NCBI RefSeq assembly: GCF_000016785.1
Contig: NC_009486.1
Coordinates: 62,001 to 126,000 of the forward strand
Source of the DNA: Thermotoga petrophila RKU-1
GTDB taxonomy: Bacteria; Thermotogota; Thermotogae; Thermotogales; Thermotogaceae
Direction: 5' to 3'
DNA: 64,000 nucleotides
Positions within the stretch are counted from its first letter, which is position 1; each line of letters starts with the position of its first letter. A program made the translations under genes and the position numbers. Below the pieces are notes generated by a model, which made no database searches, was not told where the DNA came from, and worked only from the letters and a program-made list of their open reading frames with translations. Shown one piece after another: positions 1 through 7,901 of the stretch.

Positions 1-211
1 TCAACACAGTCCACACGTCATCCACAACATCGGAAGGATTTTCCGTTTCCTGAAGAACTTCAACCATGTATTCGATCCTTGCACCACCTTTTATATCCAA
101 ACCAAGACGAATATTGGATATCCATCCTCCTTTACTGGGCCAAAAGATGGCGAGCAGAGCGCCAGCCAGTACCAGTAGAACCACTACGAGTCTTACTCTG
201 TCTCCCCTCAT
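1..211 (-). CDS. secD: Protein translocase subunit SecD, N-terminal part
   Basis: This is the N-terminal 70 codons of SecD; the rest lies beyond the left edge of the window. The reading frame gives a start, one hydrophobic segment (about residues 7-22, rich in Val and Leu) and then the SecD hallmark LGLDIKGGARIEYMVE that opens the first periplasmic domain. SecD works with SecF and the SecYEG channel, using the proton gradient to finish export of proteins across the inner membrane. The ATG is chosen because AGGAGG lies 8 bases upstream; nearby ATG triplets are out of frame. The start is 3 bases after the yajC stop, so the two genes are surely cotranscribed, as is usual for yajC-secD. Confidence 0.93.
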   Translation of the reverse strand, partial: MRGDRVRLVVVLLVLAGALLAIFWPSKGGWISNIRLGLDIKGGARIEYMVEVLQETENPSDVVDDVWTVL

Positions 212-214
212 TCA

Positions 215-565
215 TCATCCCTCCTGATCTTCCTGTGACCTCTCCTTTATAACCGTGGAAATAGCTCTTTTTGTTATCTCGAGTTCCGTGGAATTTGCCG
301 TTTTGATCTTGACGGTGTCTTTTTTGATATCGATGACTTTCCCGACAATTCCTCCGATTGTGACGACCGTGTCTCCTCGTTTCATCTGACTTATCATCTG
401 CTGGAACTGTTTTTCCCTTCTCCTCTGGGGAAGGATGATCATGAAGTAAAAAATAGCTATGAAGAATATCAGCATGAAGAGTAGACTTCCCCAGCCACCA
501 CCTGTTGTGGTTGTGGTGGTACCGTTCGAAGCACCTGGAGCTGCTGCGTAGATGATCTCAGGCAT
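215..565 (-). CDS. yajC: Preprotein translocase accessory protein YajC
   Basis: This 116-residue protein has a Thr/Gly-rich N-terminal linker, one membrane helix (about residues 27-47, ending in ILPQRRREKQ) and a cytoplasmic tail with the YajC signature of a GDTVVTIGGIVGKV-type motif. YajC is an accessory subunit of the SecDF complex and is encoded here immediately before secD, its normal partner. An in-frame TTG seven codons upstream exists, but the ATG at 565 has a GGGAGG site at good distance and gives a normal YajC length. The start overlaps the end of the upstream ECF transporter gene by 8 bases, pointing to translational coupling. Confidence 0.93.
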   Translation of the reverse strand: MPEIIYAAAPGASNGTTTTTTGGGWGSLLFMLIFFIAIFYFMIILPQRRREKQFQQMISQMKRGDTVVTIGGIVGKVIDIKKDTVKIKTANSTELEITKRAISTVIKERSQEDQEG

Positions 566-1064
566 TCTCCTTTCCTCCCTTCTCAAATATCAATTGAAGC
601 CGTCTGTAAACCAGTGGAACCAAAATGAATTGAAGAACGATACCGGGAATACCCGTGGTGAAACTCAACAAAATGGAGGTTAACGGCTGAAGCTTGATAC
701 CAATGAGAGCCCCAAGAACGTAGTAAGAAACCGAGTAAACGAGTCTTCCAAGAACCACAGCGATGAGGATTCTAACGAATATGTTTTTCTTCATAACCCC
801 CATAACGAAACCGTACGTGAACACCTCAGGTATCATAAAGAGAAACATTGGAAATGGTGGCATTCCCATCGTTAAAAACGAAAGAATAGGAAGTACCGCA
901 CCTGTTACTCCTCCCACAAAGGCTCCAGAGGTCGCTCCAGCGAGCATAGCTACCAGGTGAAGAGGCAAGAACATTCTCCCAAGGTTCACCAGGTGAAAAA
1001 GATAGGCAAGAGCTACACCAACAGCGAGCCACATGGCAGTGTAGGTCAGCTTCCGCATCTGCAT
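558..1064 (-). CDS. ECF transporter substrate-binding (S) component, substrate unknown
   Basis: This is a 168-residue integral membrane protein with about five or six hydrophobic helices. Its composition, Gly/Ala-rich helices and a PLHLVAMLAGATSGAFVGG-like segment fit the S components of energy-coupling factor transporters, which bind a vitamin and dock on a shared EcfAAT module encoded elsewhere. I cannot assign the substrate, because no riboswitch or vitamin gene lies next to it. It sits between ribF and yajC with almost no gaps, so riboflavin would be a tempting guess, but the protein does not show an obvious RibU pattern. Two ATGs (1064 and 1058) share one GGGGTGAT ribosome site. Confidence 0.75.
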   Translation of the reverse strand: MQMRKLTYTAMWLAVGVALAYLFHLVNLGRMFLPLHLVAMLAGATSGAFVGGVTGAVLPILSFLTMGMPPFPMFLFMIPEVFTYGFVMGVMKKNIFVRILIAVVLGRLVYSVSYYVLGALIGIKLQPLTSILLSFTTGIPGIVLQFILVPLVYRRLQLIFEKGGKENA

Positions 1065-1065
1065 A

Positions 1066-1947
1066 TCACCCCTCTTTTTCGAACTTCGAATTGATTATAT
1101 CATCTATTATGTTCCTGGCGTTTTTCACATCCTGGTCAATAGCAGCCTTCAGCTCTTCGATTGAATCAAATTTCTTCTCTTCCCTCATGAATTTCAACAC
1201 TTCCAGTTTCAGCTTCTTTCCGTAAAGATCGCCTTCGAAATCCAGGATGTACACCTCGTACTTCACGTTTCTCGCATCACCCACGGTGGGCCTGAAACCC
1301 ACGTTCATGACACCAAATTTTTTCTTTCCATCTGGAAAATGAACTCTCACCAGATAAACTCCTCTTTTCAAATCTACAAGTTTTTCATTTCCTCTATCGA
1401 TGTTAGCGGTTGGAAATCCCAACTTTCTTCCAAACTCCCTGTCTCTGTGGACGATTCCTTCGATCTCGAAATATCTGCCAAGATACACAGGTATTTCCTC
1501 TGCTCTTCCCTTCTGAACGAGATCTCTGATCAGAGAACTGCTCACTCTTATTCCCTGAACAACGATATCTTCAATTTCATAGACTTCCACACCTTTCTTT
1601 CTGAGAAAAGACGTGTCTCCACTCGCGTTCTTGCCAAATCTGAAATCCCTTCCAACAACAACAGCCGATACTCCAGATAGATACCTTTCGACGAACCCTT
1701 CTGGGGTGAGATCTTTTATTCTGAAAAAATCCAGAACAACGGTTCTGGCGTAGCGAGAGAGCATCTCCACCCTGCTTTCTACCGTCATGAGAAGACCGGG
1801 AAAATTCGGCGAGAAATATTCGGGAGGATAGGATATGGTGTAGATCAGGCTATCGTCCTTCCTGAAAAATGCTATTTCCTTCATGGTCCTCAAGACCTTC
1901 TGATGCCCGATGTGAACTCCATCGAAAACTCCGATGCTGACAACCAT
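1066..1947 (-). CDS. ribF: Bifunctional riboflavin kinase / FAD synthetase
   Basis: RibF converts riboflavin to FMN and then FMN to FAD. The N-terminal nucleotidyltransferase half carries GVFDGVHIGHQ near the start and the SSSLIR motif that plays the role of KMSKS. The C-terminal kinase half begins after about residue 155 and has the GFPTANI motif of riboflavin kinases. The length of 293 residues matches the family and the T. maritima protein solved by structural genomics. I start at the ATG at 1947, six bases after GAGGTG, rather than at the GTG three codons upstream that lies inside that ribosome site. The gene follows truB with a 5-base gap. Confidence 0.95.
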   Translation of the reverse strand: MVVSIGVFDGVHIGHQKVLRTMKEIAFFRKDDSLIYTISYPPEYFSPNFPGLLMTVESRVEMLSRYARTVVLDFFRIKDLTPEGFVERYLSGVSAVVVGRDFRFGKNASGDTSFLRKKGVEVYEIEDIVVQGIRVSSSLIRDLVQKGRAEEIPVYLGRYFEIEGIVHRDREFGRKLGFPTANIDRGNEKLVDLKRGVYLVRVHFPDGKKKFGVMNVGFRPTVGDARNVKYEVYILDFEGDLYGKKLKLEVLKFMREEKKFDSIEELKAAIDQDVKNARNIIDDIINSKFEKEG

Positions 1948-1952
1948 TCCTT

Positions 1953-2882
1953 TCACCTCGTGTTAAAGACCTTTCTGAGAGTCAAAACTCGCTCGTTTCT
2001 TTCGTGCTTTCTCAAGGTTTCCAGAAAAGAAGAATTTCTTTCCGCTTCAGCCAGAGCAAGTAACCGTCCTTCTTCGTTGAATACTCTGACAACTTCCCCC
2101 TTTTTGAAACCGTCCCATTCTTTGAGCATCTCAAGGTGTATTTGAGAACCGTTGAGAATCGTTTTCGTTGATTCCTGATGAACGACAACACGCGGCAGCC
2201 ACTCAAGGCATTTTTCGAGTGGTATGATCCTGTTTTCAATCTCTTCAGGAGCGGCTTCGAATACGTTCAAACTTTCCTCAATTGTATAAGATCCCACGCT
2301 CTCTCGTACGAGCTCAACGGCGGTGGCACCACAGCCGAGCTTGTAACCTATATCCATACAGAGAGATCTTATGTAGGTGCCGGGAGACACTTCCGCTCTG
2401 AAAGAGACGTCTCTCCCCTCAACATTCACATCCCATATCTTGAAGATCTTCACTCGCTTTGGAGGAAGATTTATGATCTTTCCCTCTCTCGCCAGTTTGT
2501 AGAGACGTTCGCCTTTGTGTTTCTTGGCAGAATAAGCGGGCGGAACCTGGTCGTATTCTCCCACAAAGGAAAAGATTGCTTCTCTTATTTCTTCTTCGGT
2601 GGCATTGCATTCTCGTTCCTCAACAACTTCGCCTGTTATATCGAAGGTCTCAGTTATCAAACCGAGCCTCATCTTCACCCAGTACACCTTTTTCAAATCT
2701 TTGTAGAACTCAAGAATTCTCGTACCTTGGTTGACACCGATTATGAGAACACCACAGGCGAACGGATCGAGAGTTCCACCGTGTCCGACTTTCCTCGTCT
2801 TCAATTTTTTTCTCACTTCGTCCACAACATCGTGCGATGTGGGTCCTTTAGGTTTGTAGGCTACAAGGATTCCGTGCTTCAC
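1953..2882 (-). CDS. truB: tRNA pseudouridine(55) synthase TruB
   Basis: TruB isomerises uridine 55 in the T-loop of nearly all tRNAs. The catalytic aspartate is D39 in GGTLDPFACG, and the PUA RNA-binding domain occupies roughly the last 75 residues. The T. maritima orthologue is a crystallographic model for this family. The start is a GTG whose last bases overlap the rbfA stop (GTGA). The order rbfA-truB-ribF is the classic translation-associated arrangement of many bacteria. Confidence 0.96.
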   Translation of the reverse strand: MKHGILVAYKPKGPTSHDVVDEVRKKLKTRKVGHGGTLDPFACGVLIIGVNQGTRILEFYKDLKKVYWVKMRLGLITETFDITGEVVEERECNATEEEIREAIFSFVGEYDQVPPAYSAKKHKGERLYKLAREGKIINLPPKRVKIFKIWDVNVEGRDVSFRAEVSPGTYIRSLCMDIGYKLGCGATAVELVRESVGSYTIEESLNVFEAAPEEIENRIIPLEKCLEWLPRVVVHQESTKTILNGSQIHLEMLKEWDGFKKGEVVRVFNEEGRLLALAEAERNSSFLETLRKHERNERVLTLRKVFNTR

Positions 2883-3274
2883 TCTTCTTCCTTATCCTCC
2901 TCTTTCTTTTCTTTGTCCTTCAGAGGATCGTATCCAAGTTGAACCAGCAGCTGGTGAACTTTTACACTCGCTTCTATGCCTTTGTCCTCGTAAAAGCGGA
3001 TTTCCGGAGCAACGTAGAGCCTCAGATTTTTGGAGATAAAGGTTCTGAAAAAACCCTTCGCCCTGTTCAATATTTCAACCGTTTCCTTTCGTTCTTCCGG
3101 TGTTCCGAGAAAACTGACATAGACGTCTGCGTACCTTTTGTCCTTTGATAACTCCACTCTGGAAAAAGTGACAAAATCTTTCTTCAAGCGGGGATCTCTC
3201 AGCTGTTGAAGTGCTTCCATCAAAAGTTTTTGAATCTCCGATTCGAGCATGGCCTTTCTATAGGCTGGATTCAT
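2879..3274 (-). CDS. rbfA: Ribosome-binding factor A
   Basis: RbfA binds the 30S subunit during late maturation of the 16S rRNA 5' end and is needed for growth in the cold in mesophiles. The 131-residue protein has the single KH-like fold expected: an N-terminal helix, the strand carrying FVTFSRVELSKDKRYADVYVS, and a C-terminal KVHQLL helix. The tail of about 15 residues is almost entirely Lys, Asp and Glu. I chose the ATG at 3274, seven bases after AGGAGGT, over a GTG three codons upstream inside that site. It overlaps the truB start by 4 bases. Confidence 0.95.
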   Translation of the reverse strand: MNPAYRKAMLESEIQKLLMEALQQLRDPRLKKDFVTFSRVELSKDKRYADVYVSFLGTPEERKETVEILNRAKGFFRTFISKNLRLYVAPEIRFYEDKGIEASVKVHQLLVQLGYDPLKDKEKKEEDKEEE

Positions 3275-3286
3275 TCTTTCCACCTC

Positions 3287-4192
3287 CTAATCTATCTGCA
3301 AGAATTCCTGAGCCTTGCTGTACTTCTCCTTAGATTTATCCAGTATTCGCAAAAAAGTTTTCGGTTTCATCTTCAATACATTCAAGGCGAAAGGTGAAAG
3401 TTCCGGATCTCCCCACGAAAGAGATGCTCCTCTCATCATGATATTCGCTATCACATCTCCAATGTGGACCATAGAAACTTGATTGACGAAGAGTTCGTTT
3501 GGGTTACCCTCGACGTTGTGGTGGTATTCAGCAGACAAAATAAGAAGATCTGGAAAGTTCCACTTCCTGAGCAACTTTGCGCCCACTTCGGAGTGCGGTG
3601 GAATCCCAAGCTCCTCTTCTATGTCTATGAGGTTCCTCTTCGTCTTTTGAGCGATTCTGACTTCCGCTTCGAGTATATCGGAGAACAGGAGATCATAAAC
3701 CACTTTGCCCAGATCGTGGAGGAGTCCTGCTATGAAGATCTCCTCCTTGAGGGGATAGCCCATTGTTTCCGCGATCGTTTCCGAAGCGATAGCAGTCGCT
3801 ATGAAATGTTCCCAGAGTTTTTCGCGATCGATGCCGGAAGAACCGTTTTTGAAAACCATATCGTAAGTGAAAACGCTGAGAGCGAGATTTCTCACCGTTT
3901 TGAAACCAAGGATCATCACCGCTTCACTCAACGTGGTTATCTTTCTTGGAACGCCATAATAGGCTGAGTTGGCCAGCTTCAACACCCTGGCGCTCAGACT
4001 TGCGTCCATCATGAGAGTGTTCGCTACTTCTGTCGAAGACGCATCCGGCTTCGAACAAACGGCGATTATCCTTTGAACAACAACATTCGGTGAGGGTAAC
4101 TTGTCTATCTCTTCAATTATCCTGTCTATTATCTTCGCCGGCACGGTCTTTTGGGATCCATACAAAGAATCTGGATCCCTTCCCCACCTCAC
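3287..4192 (-). CDS. HDOD domain signalling protein
   Basis: Most of the protein is an HDOD domain, a degenerate relative of the HD phosphohydrolase domain used in signalling: LPSPNVVVQRI opens it and FIAGLLHDLGKVVYDLL marks the HD-like helix. HDOD proteins usually act as output or docking modules for two-component and second-messenger systems. It lies directly downstream of the HK853-type kinase and overlaps its 3' end. The start is uncertain. The GTG used here overlaps the kinase by 80 bases, while another GTG at 4144 (residue 17) would cut the overlap to 32 bases but has a weak ribosome site. The family call is firm; the biological role is unknown. Confidence 0.85.
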   Translation of the reverse strand: MRWGRDPDSLYGSQKTVPAKIIDRIIEEIDKLPSPNVVVQRIIAVCSKPDASSTEVANTLMMDASLSARVLKLANSAYYGVPRKITTLSEAVMILGFKTVRNLALSVFTYDMVFKNGSSGIDREKLWEHFIATAIASETIAETMGYPLKEEIFIAGLLHDLGKVVYDLLFSDILEAEVRIAQKTKRNLIDIEEELGIPPHSEVGAKLLRKWNFPDLLILSAEYHHNVEGNPNELFVNQVSMVHIGDVIANIMMRGASLSWGDPELSPFALNVLKMKPKTFLRILDKSKEKYSKAQEFLQID

Positions 4193-5594
4193 TTTCCACC
4201 CATATCTTGCCGCCGTGAAGTTCCACGATCTCTTTTGTTATGGTAAGGCCAAGTCCTGTTCCAGGCACTTCGTAGGTCAACGAAGAATCTACCCTGTAAA
4301 ACTGTTCGAATATCCTATCCTTTGCGTGATCCGGTATTCCTATACCGTTGTCTTCCACGGTTATGAGAACACCGCCATCTTTCTCATCCAAGATCACCCT
4401 CACGTACTTGTCGGGTACATCTTTCTTTGAATACTTCACCCCGTTGTTGAGAAGATTCAAAAGTACCTGTCTGATTCTTGTTGGATCGACGTAAGCTTCC
4501 ACAGGGCATGGAACATTACTCTCAAAGAGAACATTCACGTTGTGAGATGAAGCAAATTCCTTGATCGCGTTCACCGCACTTTCTATGAGACCACAGAGAT
4601 CAATTTTTTCTCTGTTTATTTGAAGGGATTTTCTTTCAAGCCTAGAAAAGTCAAGTAACTCGTTCAGGAGATTTTCAAGGTGGCTGCTTTGATCCATTAT
4701 CACTTCGAGGAATTCCTTGAGGGTACCGAGATCCAGTTCCTCCAGAGTGTTGTAAATTGTCTCCGCATAAGCTTTTATGGCTGTTAGAGGGGTTCTTAGC
4801 TCGTGCGAGATATTCGCTATGAATTCCGTTTTCATCCTGTCTATACGCTTCAGTCTTTCGAGTTCTTTCGATTCCGTTACGTTTTCAACGATCGTCAGCG
4901 CCTGGACTTCACTGCCGAGGACAAGAGGTATCGAGGTGATGGAAAAGAATTCTTCCCCTGATATCACTTCACCCACTCTTTGTGTTCGCAGAGATATTGC
5001 TTCTTCTGATAGAGAAATGGCCTTTTTCAAAACTTCATCTGGAAAATTCTCTTCTTTGAACTTTTCATTCTGGAATTTTATTTCTCCACTCGAGTAAACA
5101 AAGATCCCTTCTGGAAGACCATTGAGAATAACGTTCACGTAGTTGTAAGTTTCTTCTAATTCTCTGTACAGCTTTATATTTTCCAGAACGATCGCTGAAA
5201 GAAACGAAAGAACTTTGAAAATCTCCGTTTCTTCCATCGATGGCTGGTGGTTAAGGAGTACGATTAAACTCCCAAACATCCTGTCTTGTTTCACAACAGG
5301 AACTATTCCAACATAACCGTACCCATCTTCCACAAAGACAGGATTGGATTGTCTGATGGACCAGTCAATGAACTCTTCGAATCTTTTTATATCGACATCT
5401 CTTCCCCAGATTTTTCTCTTGTTTTCATCGACGAGGATCACTTCTTTAATATCAACCACTTTCTTTACAAGGTCCAAAAGACCCTGAAGAATATCGTTTT
5501 CTGTTTTCGCATTGGAAAACTCCATTATCATTATCGAAAGGAGTAAAAACAGACGATCGCTCTGTTTTTTTATCTTTTCTTGTGTTTCCTCCAA
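4113..5594 (-). CDS. Sensor histidine kinase of the HK853 type
   Basis: This is the orthologue of T. maritima HK853, a model histidine kinase. The C-terminal half has the DHp helix with the phosphoacceptor His264 in NISHELRTP, then a HATPase domain with N box (LLNLLNNGVKYS), DNGIGIP and GTGLGLT. The first 240 residues look like a GAF-like domain (about 30-140) and a PAS domain (about 148-240). I see no clear pair of transmembrane helices apart from a hydrophobic stretch near residues 15-24. The start is a TTG preceded by GAGGTG with an 8-base spacer. Its known partner regulator RR468 is not in this window. The gene just downstream encodes an HDOD protein that may share the pathway. Confidence 0.94.
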   Translation of the reverse strand: MEETQEKIKKQSDRLFLLLSIMIMEFSNAKTENDILQGLLDLVKKVVDIKEVILVDENKRKIWGRDVDIKRFEEFIDWSIRQSNPVFVEDGYGYVGIVPVVKQDRMFGSLIVLLNHQPSMEETEIFKVLSFLSAIVLENIKLYRELEETYNYVNVILNGLPEGIFVYSSGEIKFQNEKFKEENFPDEVLKKAISLSEEAISLRTQRVGEVISGEEFFSITSIPLVLGSEVQALTIVENVTESKELERLKRIDRMKTEFIANISHELRTPLTAIKAYAETIYNTLEELDLGTLKEFLEVIMDQSSHLENLLNELLDFSRLERKSLQINREKIDLCGLIESAVNAIKEFASSHNVNVLFESNVPCPVEAYVDPTRIRQVLLNLLNNGVKYSKKDVPDKYVRVILDEKDGGVLITVEDNGIGIPDHAKDRIFEQFYRVDSSLTYEVPGTGLGLTITKEIVELHGGKIWVESEVGKGSRFFVWIPKDRAGEDNRQDN

Positions 5595-5601
5595 GGAAAA
5601 A

Positions 5602-6609
5602 TCACCTCACGATTTCCGTCGCCGCTTTTCTCAGACGATTCATCACAGCAAACAGAATTCCCCGTTCTTCAAATCCCTCAACAATTATATACTCTTTACC
5701 CCTTTTTTCTGCTTCTCGCAGAACAGAAAAGATGTTTTGGGCGATACTGTAGGGATTTTTCAAAGATCCCACAACGATTATATCGTCATACAGCTCCTTT
5801 CTCTCATCAACACAGATGACCACATGGTTTGGATACTTTTTCAATACTTCTTCCATCTTCGTCAAATCTTCTACGAGTATCAAAGGCTTTGAAGGAGCGT
5901 AGTGTCGGTATTTCATTCCCGGTGCAAGCGGTCTGCCTTTAAAATTCCCTTTTCGTACGAAATCAGGTACTACGAGTTCCGGAAAGAGCTCCCTCAATCG
6001 CTCAACCTCCACTGGCCCTGGCCTCAGAAGAACGGGCTTTTCTTTTGTGAGGTCCACAATGGTGGACTCCAGGCCAAAGGGGGTATTCCCCGCGTCGATT
6101 ATCAGCTTAACTTTACCCATGAAGTCTTCTATGACGTGTTGCACGTTGGTAGCGCTGGGTCTCCCCGATAGATTTGCGCTTGGAGCGGCTATAGGATTTC
6201 CAAAGAGTTCTATCAACTTCAGGGCCACCGGATGTGCCGGCATCCTCACAGCCACTGTTGAAAGACCAGCGGTCACCACGAGAGGTATCTTTTCAGATTT
6301 TTTTCGAAGAATAACTGTCAGCGGTCCCGGCCAGAACTTTTTCAAAAAGTCCAGATGAGCTTCATAACCCTCTGCGATTTCTTCCAGCTGATCGAAAGAA
6401 TGTATATGAACAATGAGGGGATTGTCAGTGGGTCTTCCCTTCAACTCGAAGATCTTCCTGCAGGCTTCTTCGTTGTACGCGTCCGCTCCTATTCCGTAAA
6501 CGGTTTCAGTGGGGAAAATGATAACTTCTCCGTTCCGGAGAAGCTCGACTGCTTCTTTCAAAACTTCTTCGTCGGGGAAGAGGGGATCCACCTTTAACAC
6601 TTTAGTCAC
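5602..6609 (-). CDS. sua5: L-threonylcarbamoyladenylate synthase, Sua5 type
   Basis: This enzyme makes threonylcarbamoyl-AMP from threonine, bicarbonate and ATP for the t6A37 modification of ANN-reading tRNAs. The N-terminal YrdC domain (about 1-205) has the KxR...S/T-x-N pattern in LKGRPTDNPL and PSANLSGRPSATN. A C-terminal Sua5 domain of about 120 residues follows, after the linker RPLAPGMKYRHYAP. Length 335 fits Sua5 rather than short TsaC. Open frame continues upstream through the tRNA-Leu, but the GTG at 6609 with AGGAGG nine bases before it is the believable start. A terminator lies between the tRNA and this gene. Confidence 0.93.
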   Translation of the reverse strand: MTKVLKVDPLFPDEEVLKEAVELLRNGEVIIFPTETVYGIGADAYNEEACRKIFELKGRPTDNPLIVHIHSFDQLEEIAEGYEAHLDFLKKFWPGPLTVILRKKSEKIPLVVTAGLSTVAVRMPAHPVALKLIELFGNPIAAPSANLSGRPSATNVQHVIEDFMGKVKLIIDAGNTPFGLESTIVDLTKEKPVLLRPGPVEVERLRELFPELVVPDFVRKGNFKGRPLAPGMKYRHYAPSKPLILVEDLTKMEEVLKKYPNHVVICVDERKELYDDIIVVGSLKNPYSIAQNIFSVLREAEKRGKEYIIVEGFEERGILFAVMNRLRKAATEIVR

Positions 6610-6633
6610 AGGTTTCTCCCTCCTGATATGATA

Positions 6634-6660
6634 CAAAATAAAGGGGCTCTCTGGAGCCCC
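6634..6660 (-). terminator. Rho-independent terminator after tRNA-Leu(CAA)
   Basis: On the minus strand a GC-rich 7-bp stem (GGGGCTC / GAGCCCC, 6643-6660, 4-base loop) is followed by TTTATTTT. It ends the tRNA-Leu transcript. The Sua5 ribosome site lies about 15 bases beyond the T run, leaving no room for a separate promoter, so Sua5 probably depends on read-through. Confidence 0.85.
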
Positions 6661-6663
6661 CTG

Positions 6664-6750
6664 TGGTGCCGAGGGCGGGACTTGAACCCGCACGGGGTCA
6701 TCCCCCAGCTGATTTTGAGTCAGCCGCGTCTGCCATTCCGCCACCTCGGC
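6664..6750 (-). tRNA. tRNA-Leu (anticodon CAA)
   Basis: This is an 87-base tRNA with a 7-bp acceptor stem (GCCGAGG / CCTCGGC), a long variable arm, a GGTTCAAGTC T-arm and an encoded 3' CCA. The anticodon loop CTCAAAA places CAA at positions 34-36, reading UUG leucine codons. The long variable arm is typical of class II tRNAs (Leu, Ser). Confidence 0.96.
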
Positions 6751-6762
6751 CCTCCAATATAT

Positions 6763-6792
6763 ATAGTACCAGTTTCTTCTTTTTAAAGTCAA
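6763..6792 (-). promoter_or_regulatory. Sigma-70 type promoter of tRNA-Leu(CAA)
   Basis: On the minus strand TTGACT and TACTAT are separated by 18 bases and end 13 bases before the tRNA 5' end. The position and the AT-rich TATATA discriminator region fit a strong stable-RNA promoter. Confidence 0.7.
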
Positions 6793-6815
6793 GATCAGAG
6801 AATTTCGCTTTCTTC

Positions 6816-6844
6816 TTGAATTCTTTTAAAATGTGTGCTAAACT
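6816..6844 (+). promoter_or_regulatory. Promoter of the hrcA-grpE-dnaJ operon
   Basis: TTGAAT, a 17-base spacer and TAAACT form a sigma-70 type promoter whose expected start point (about 6851) falls at the left edge of the CIRCE operator. Binding of HrcA there would block initiation. Confidence 0.75.
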
Positions 6845-6849
6845 TATTA

Positions 6850-6876
6850 TTAGCACTCAAAAGAAGGGAGTGCTAA
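6850..6876 (+). promoter_or_regulatory. CIRCE operator (HrcA binding site)
   Basis: The sequence is a perfect CIRCE element: TTAGCACTC, nine bases, GAGTGCTAA. It lies immediately upstream of hrcA, and its right arm contains the ribosome-binding GGGAG. It should therefore repress at both the transcript start and, as an RNA hairpin, at translation initiation. Confidence 0.97.
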
Positions 6877-6879
6877 ATC

Positions 6880-7896
6880 ATGAGAAGGCTCAACAGGAAG
6901 AACAGTGATGCTTCGAAAAAATTGAATGATCGCCAGAGAAAGGTGCTTTACTGCATCGTGAGAGAGTACATAGAAAACAAAAAACCCGTGAGCTCACAGA
7001 GAGTTCTGGAAGTGAGCAACATAGAGTTCAGCAGTGCCACTATAAGAAACGATATGAAAAAACTGGAATATCTTGGATACATATACCAGCCCCACACATC
7101 AGCAGGTAGGATTCCAACTGACAAGGGGCTGAGGTTTTACTACGAGGAGATGTTGAAAATCTCAAAAGAGACATCAGAAGCAGATCTTGCTGTGGAGACT
7201 TTCAAATCGATGCCCCTAGCTGATCCAGAAAAAGTTCTCTTCCTCGCGGGAAATCTCTTAGCCCGATTGACGGAGGGTTACGTCCTCATAGAAAGACCAA
7301 ACACCAGAGATTTGAAAATACTCAGGGTGATGCTCATTCCCGTTTCGGAGGATTACCTCATCTTTTCCATATTGACGGAGTTCGGTGTTTCCAGAGTTAC
7401 TCCCATCAAAACTCAGGAACGACTGAATTGGGAAGAAATCGAAAGACAACTCAATTTCCTCCTCAGAGGCAAAACAATAGGAGAAGTATTGTTGGGTAGA
7501 ATAGAAAGCCTGAAAGGGAGTGGATTCCTCAGACTGATAGAATCTCTAATAGGCGAGACCATCGAAAGATATCTGGATGCAGGTCTTGAAAACCTTCTAA
7601 AAGACGAGACACTCGCTCTGGAAGACATCAGAAACCTTCTTGAAGAGATCAAAGATCAGAAATTTCTTGAGAGCTTAGTTGGAGAAGGCATAAGCGTCAT
7701 GATAGGAAGGGAAATTGGCAGAAAAAATCTGGAGAAATTCGCTGTTTTTTCAGGAAGATACTTCAAAGGAGAATCTCCTATCGGTAGTGTGTACTTCTTC
7801 ACGTCGAAGGTTACAAGGTACGATAGAAATCACAAAATATTTGAGTACATTTTGAACCGTCTTTCGGAGTATTTCACTTCGACCTCCAGGAGGTGA
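6880..7896 (+). CDS. hrcA: Heat-inducible transcription repressor HrcA
   Basis: HrcA represses chaperone genes by binding CIRCE operators and is kept active by GroEL. The 338-residue protein has an N-terminal winged helix (about 15-85, with SSATIRNDMKKLEYLGYI as the recognition region), a GAF-like middle and a dimerisation insert. The T. maritima orthologue supplied the family's crystal structure. The ATG at 6880 has GGGAG nine bases upstream. The gene is autoregulated by the CIRCE element directly before it and leads the operon hrcA-grpE-dnaJ, with no dnaK in the cluster. Confidence 0.97.
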   Translation: MRRLNRKNSDASKKLNDRQRKVLYCIVREYIENKKPVSSQRVLEVSNIEFSSATIRNDMKKLEYLGYIYQPHTSAGRIPTDKGLRFYYEEMLKISKETSEADLAVETFKSMPLADPEKVLFLAGNLLARLTEGYVLIERPNTRDLKILRVMLIPVSEDYLIFSILTEFGVSRVTPIKTQERLNWEEIERQLNFLLRGKTIGEVLLGRIESLKGSGFLRLIESLIGETIERYLDAGLENLLKDETLALEDIRNLLEEIKDQKFLESLVGEGISVMIGREIGRKNLEKFAVFSGRYFKGESPIGSVYFFTSKVTRYDRNHKIFEYILNRLSEYFTSTSRR

Positions 7897-7901
7897 AAAA
7901 G

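Noticed and set aside
6610-6792. N-terminal extension of Sua5 through the tRNA-Leu
   Set aside because: The extra residues are a translation of the tRNA and its terminator; the GTG at 6609 has a proper ribosome site.
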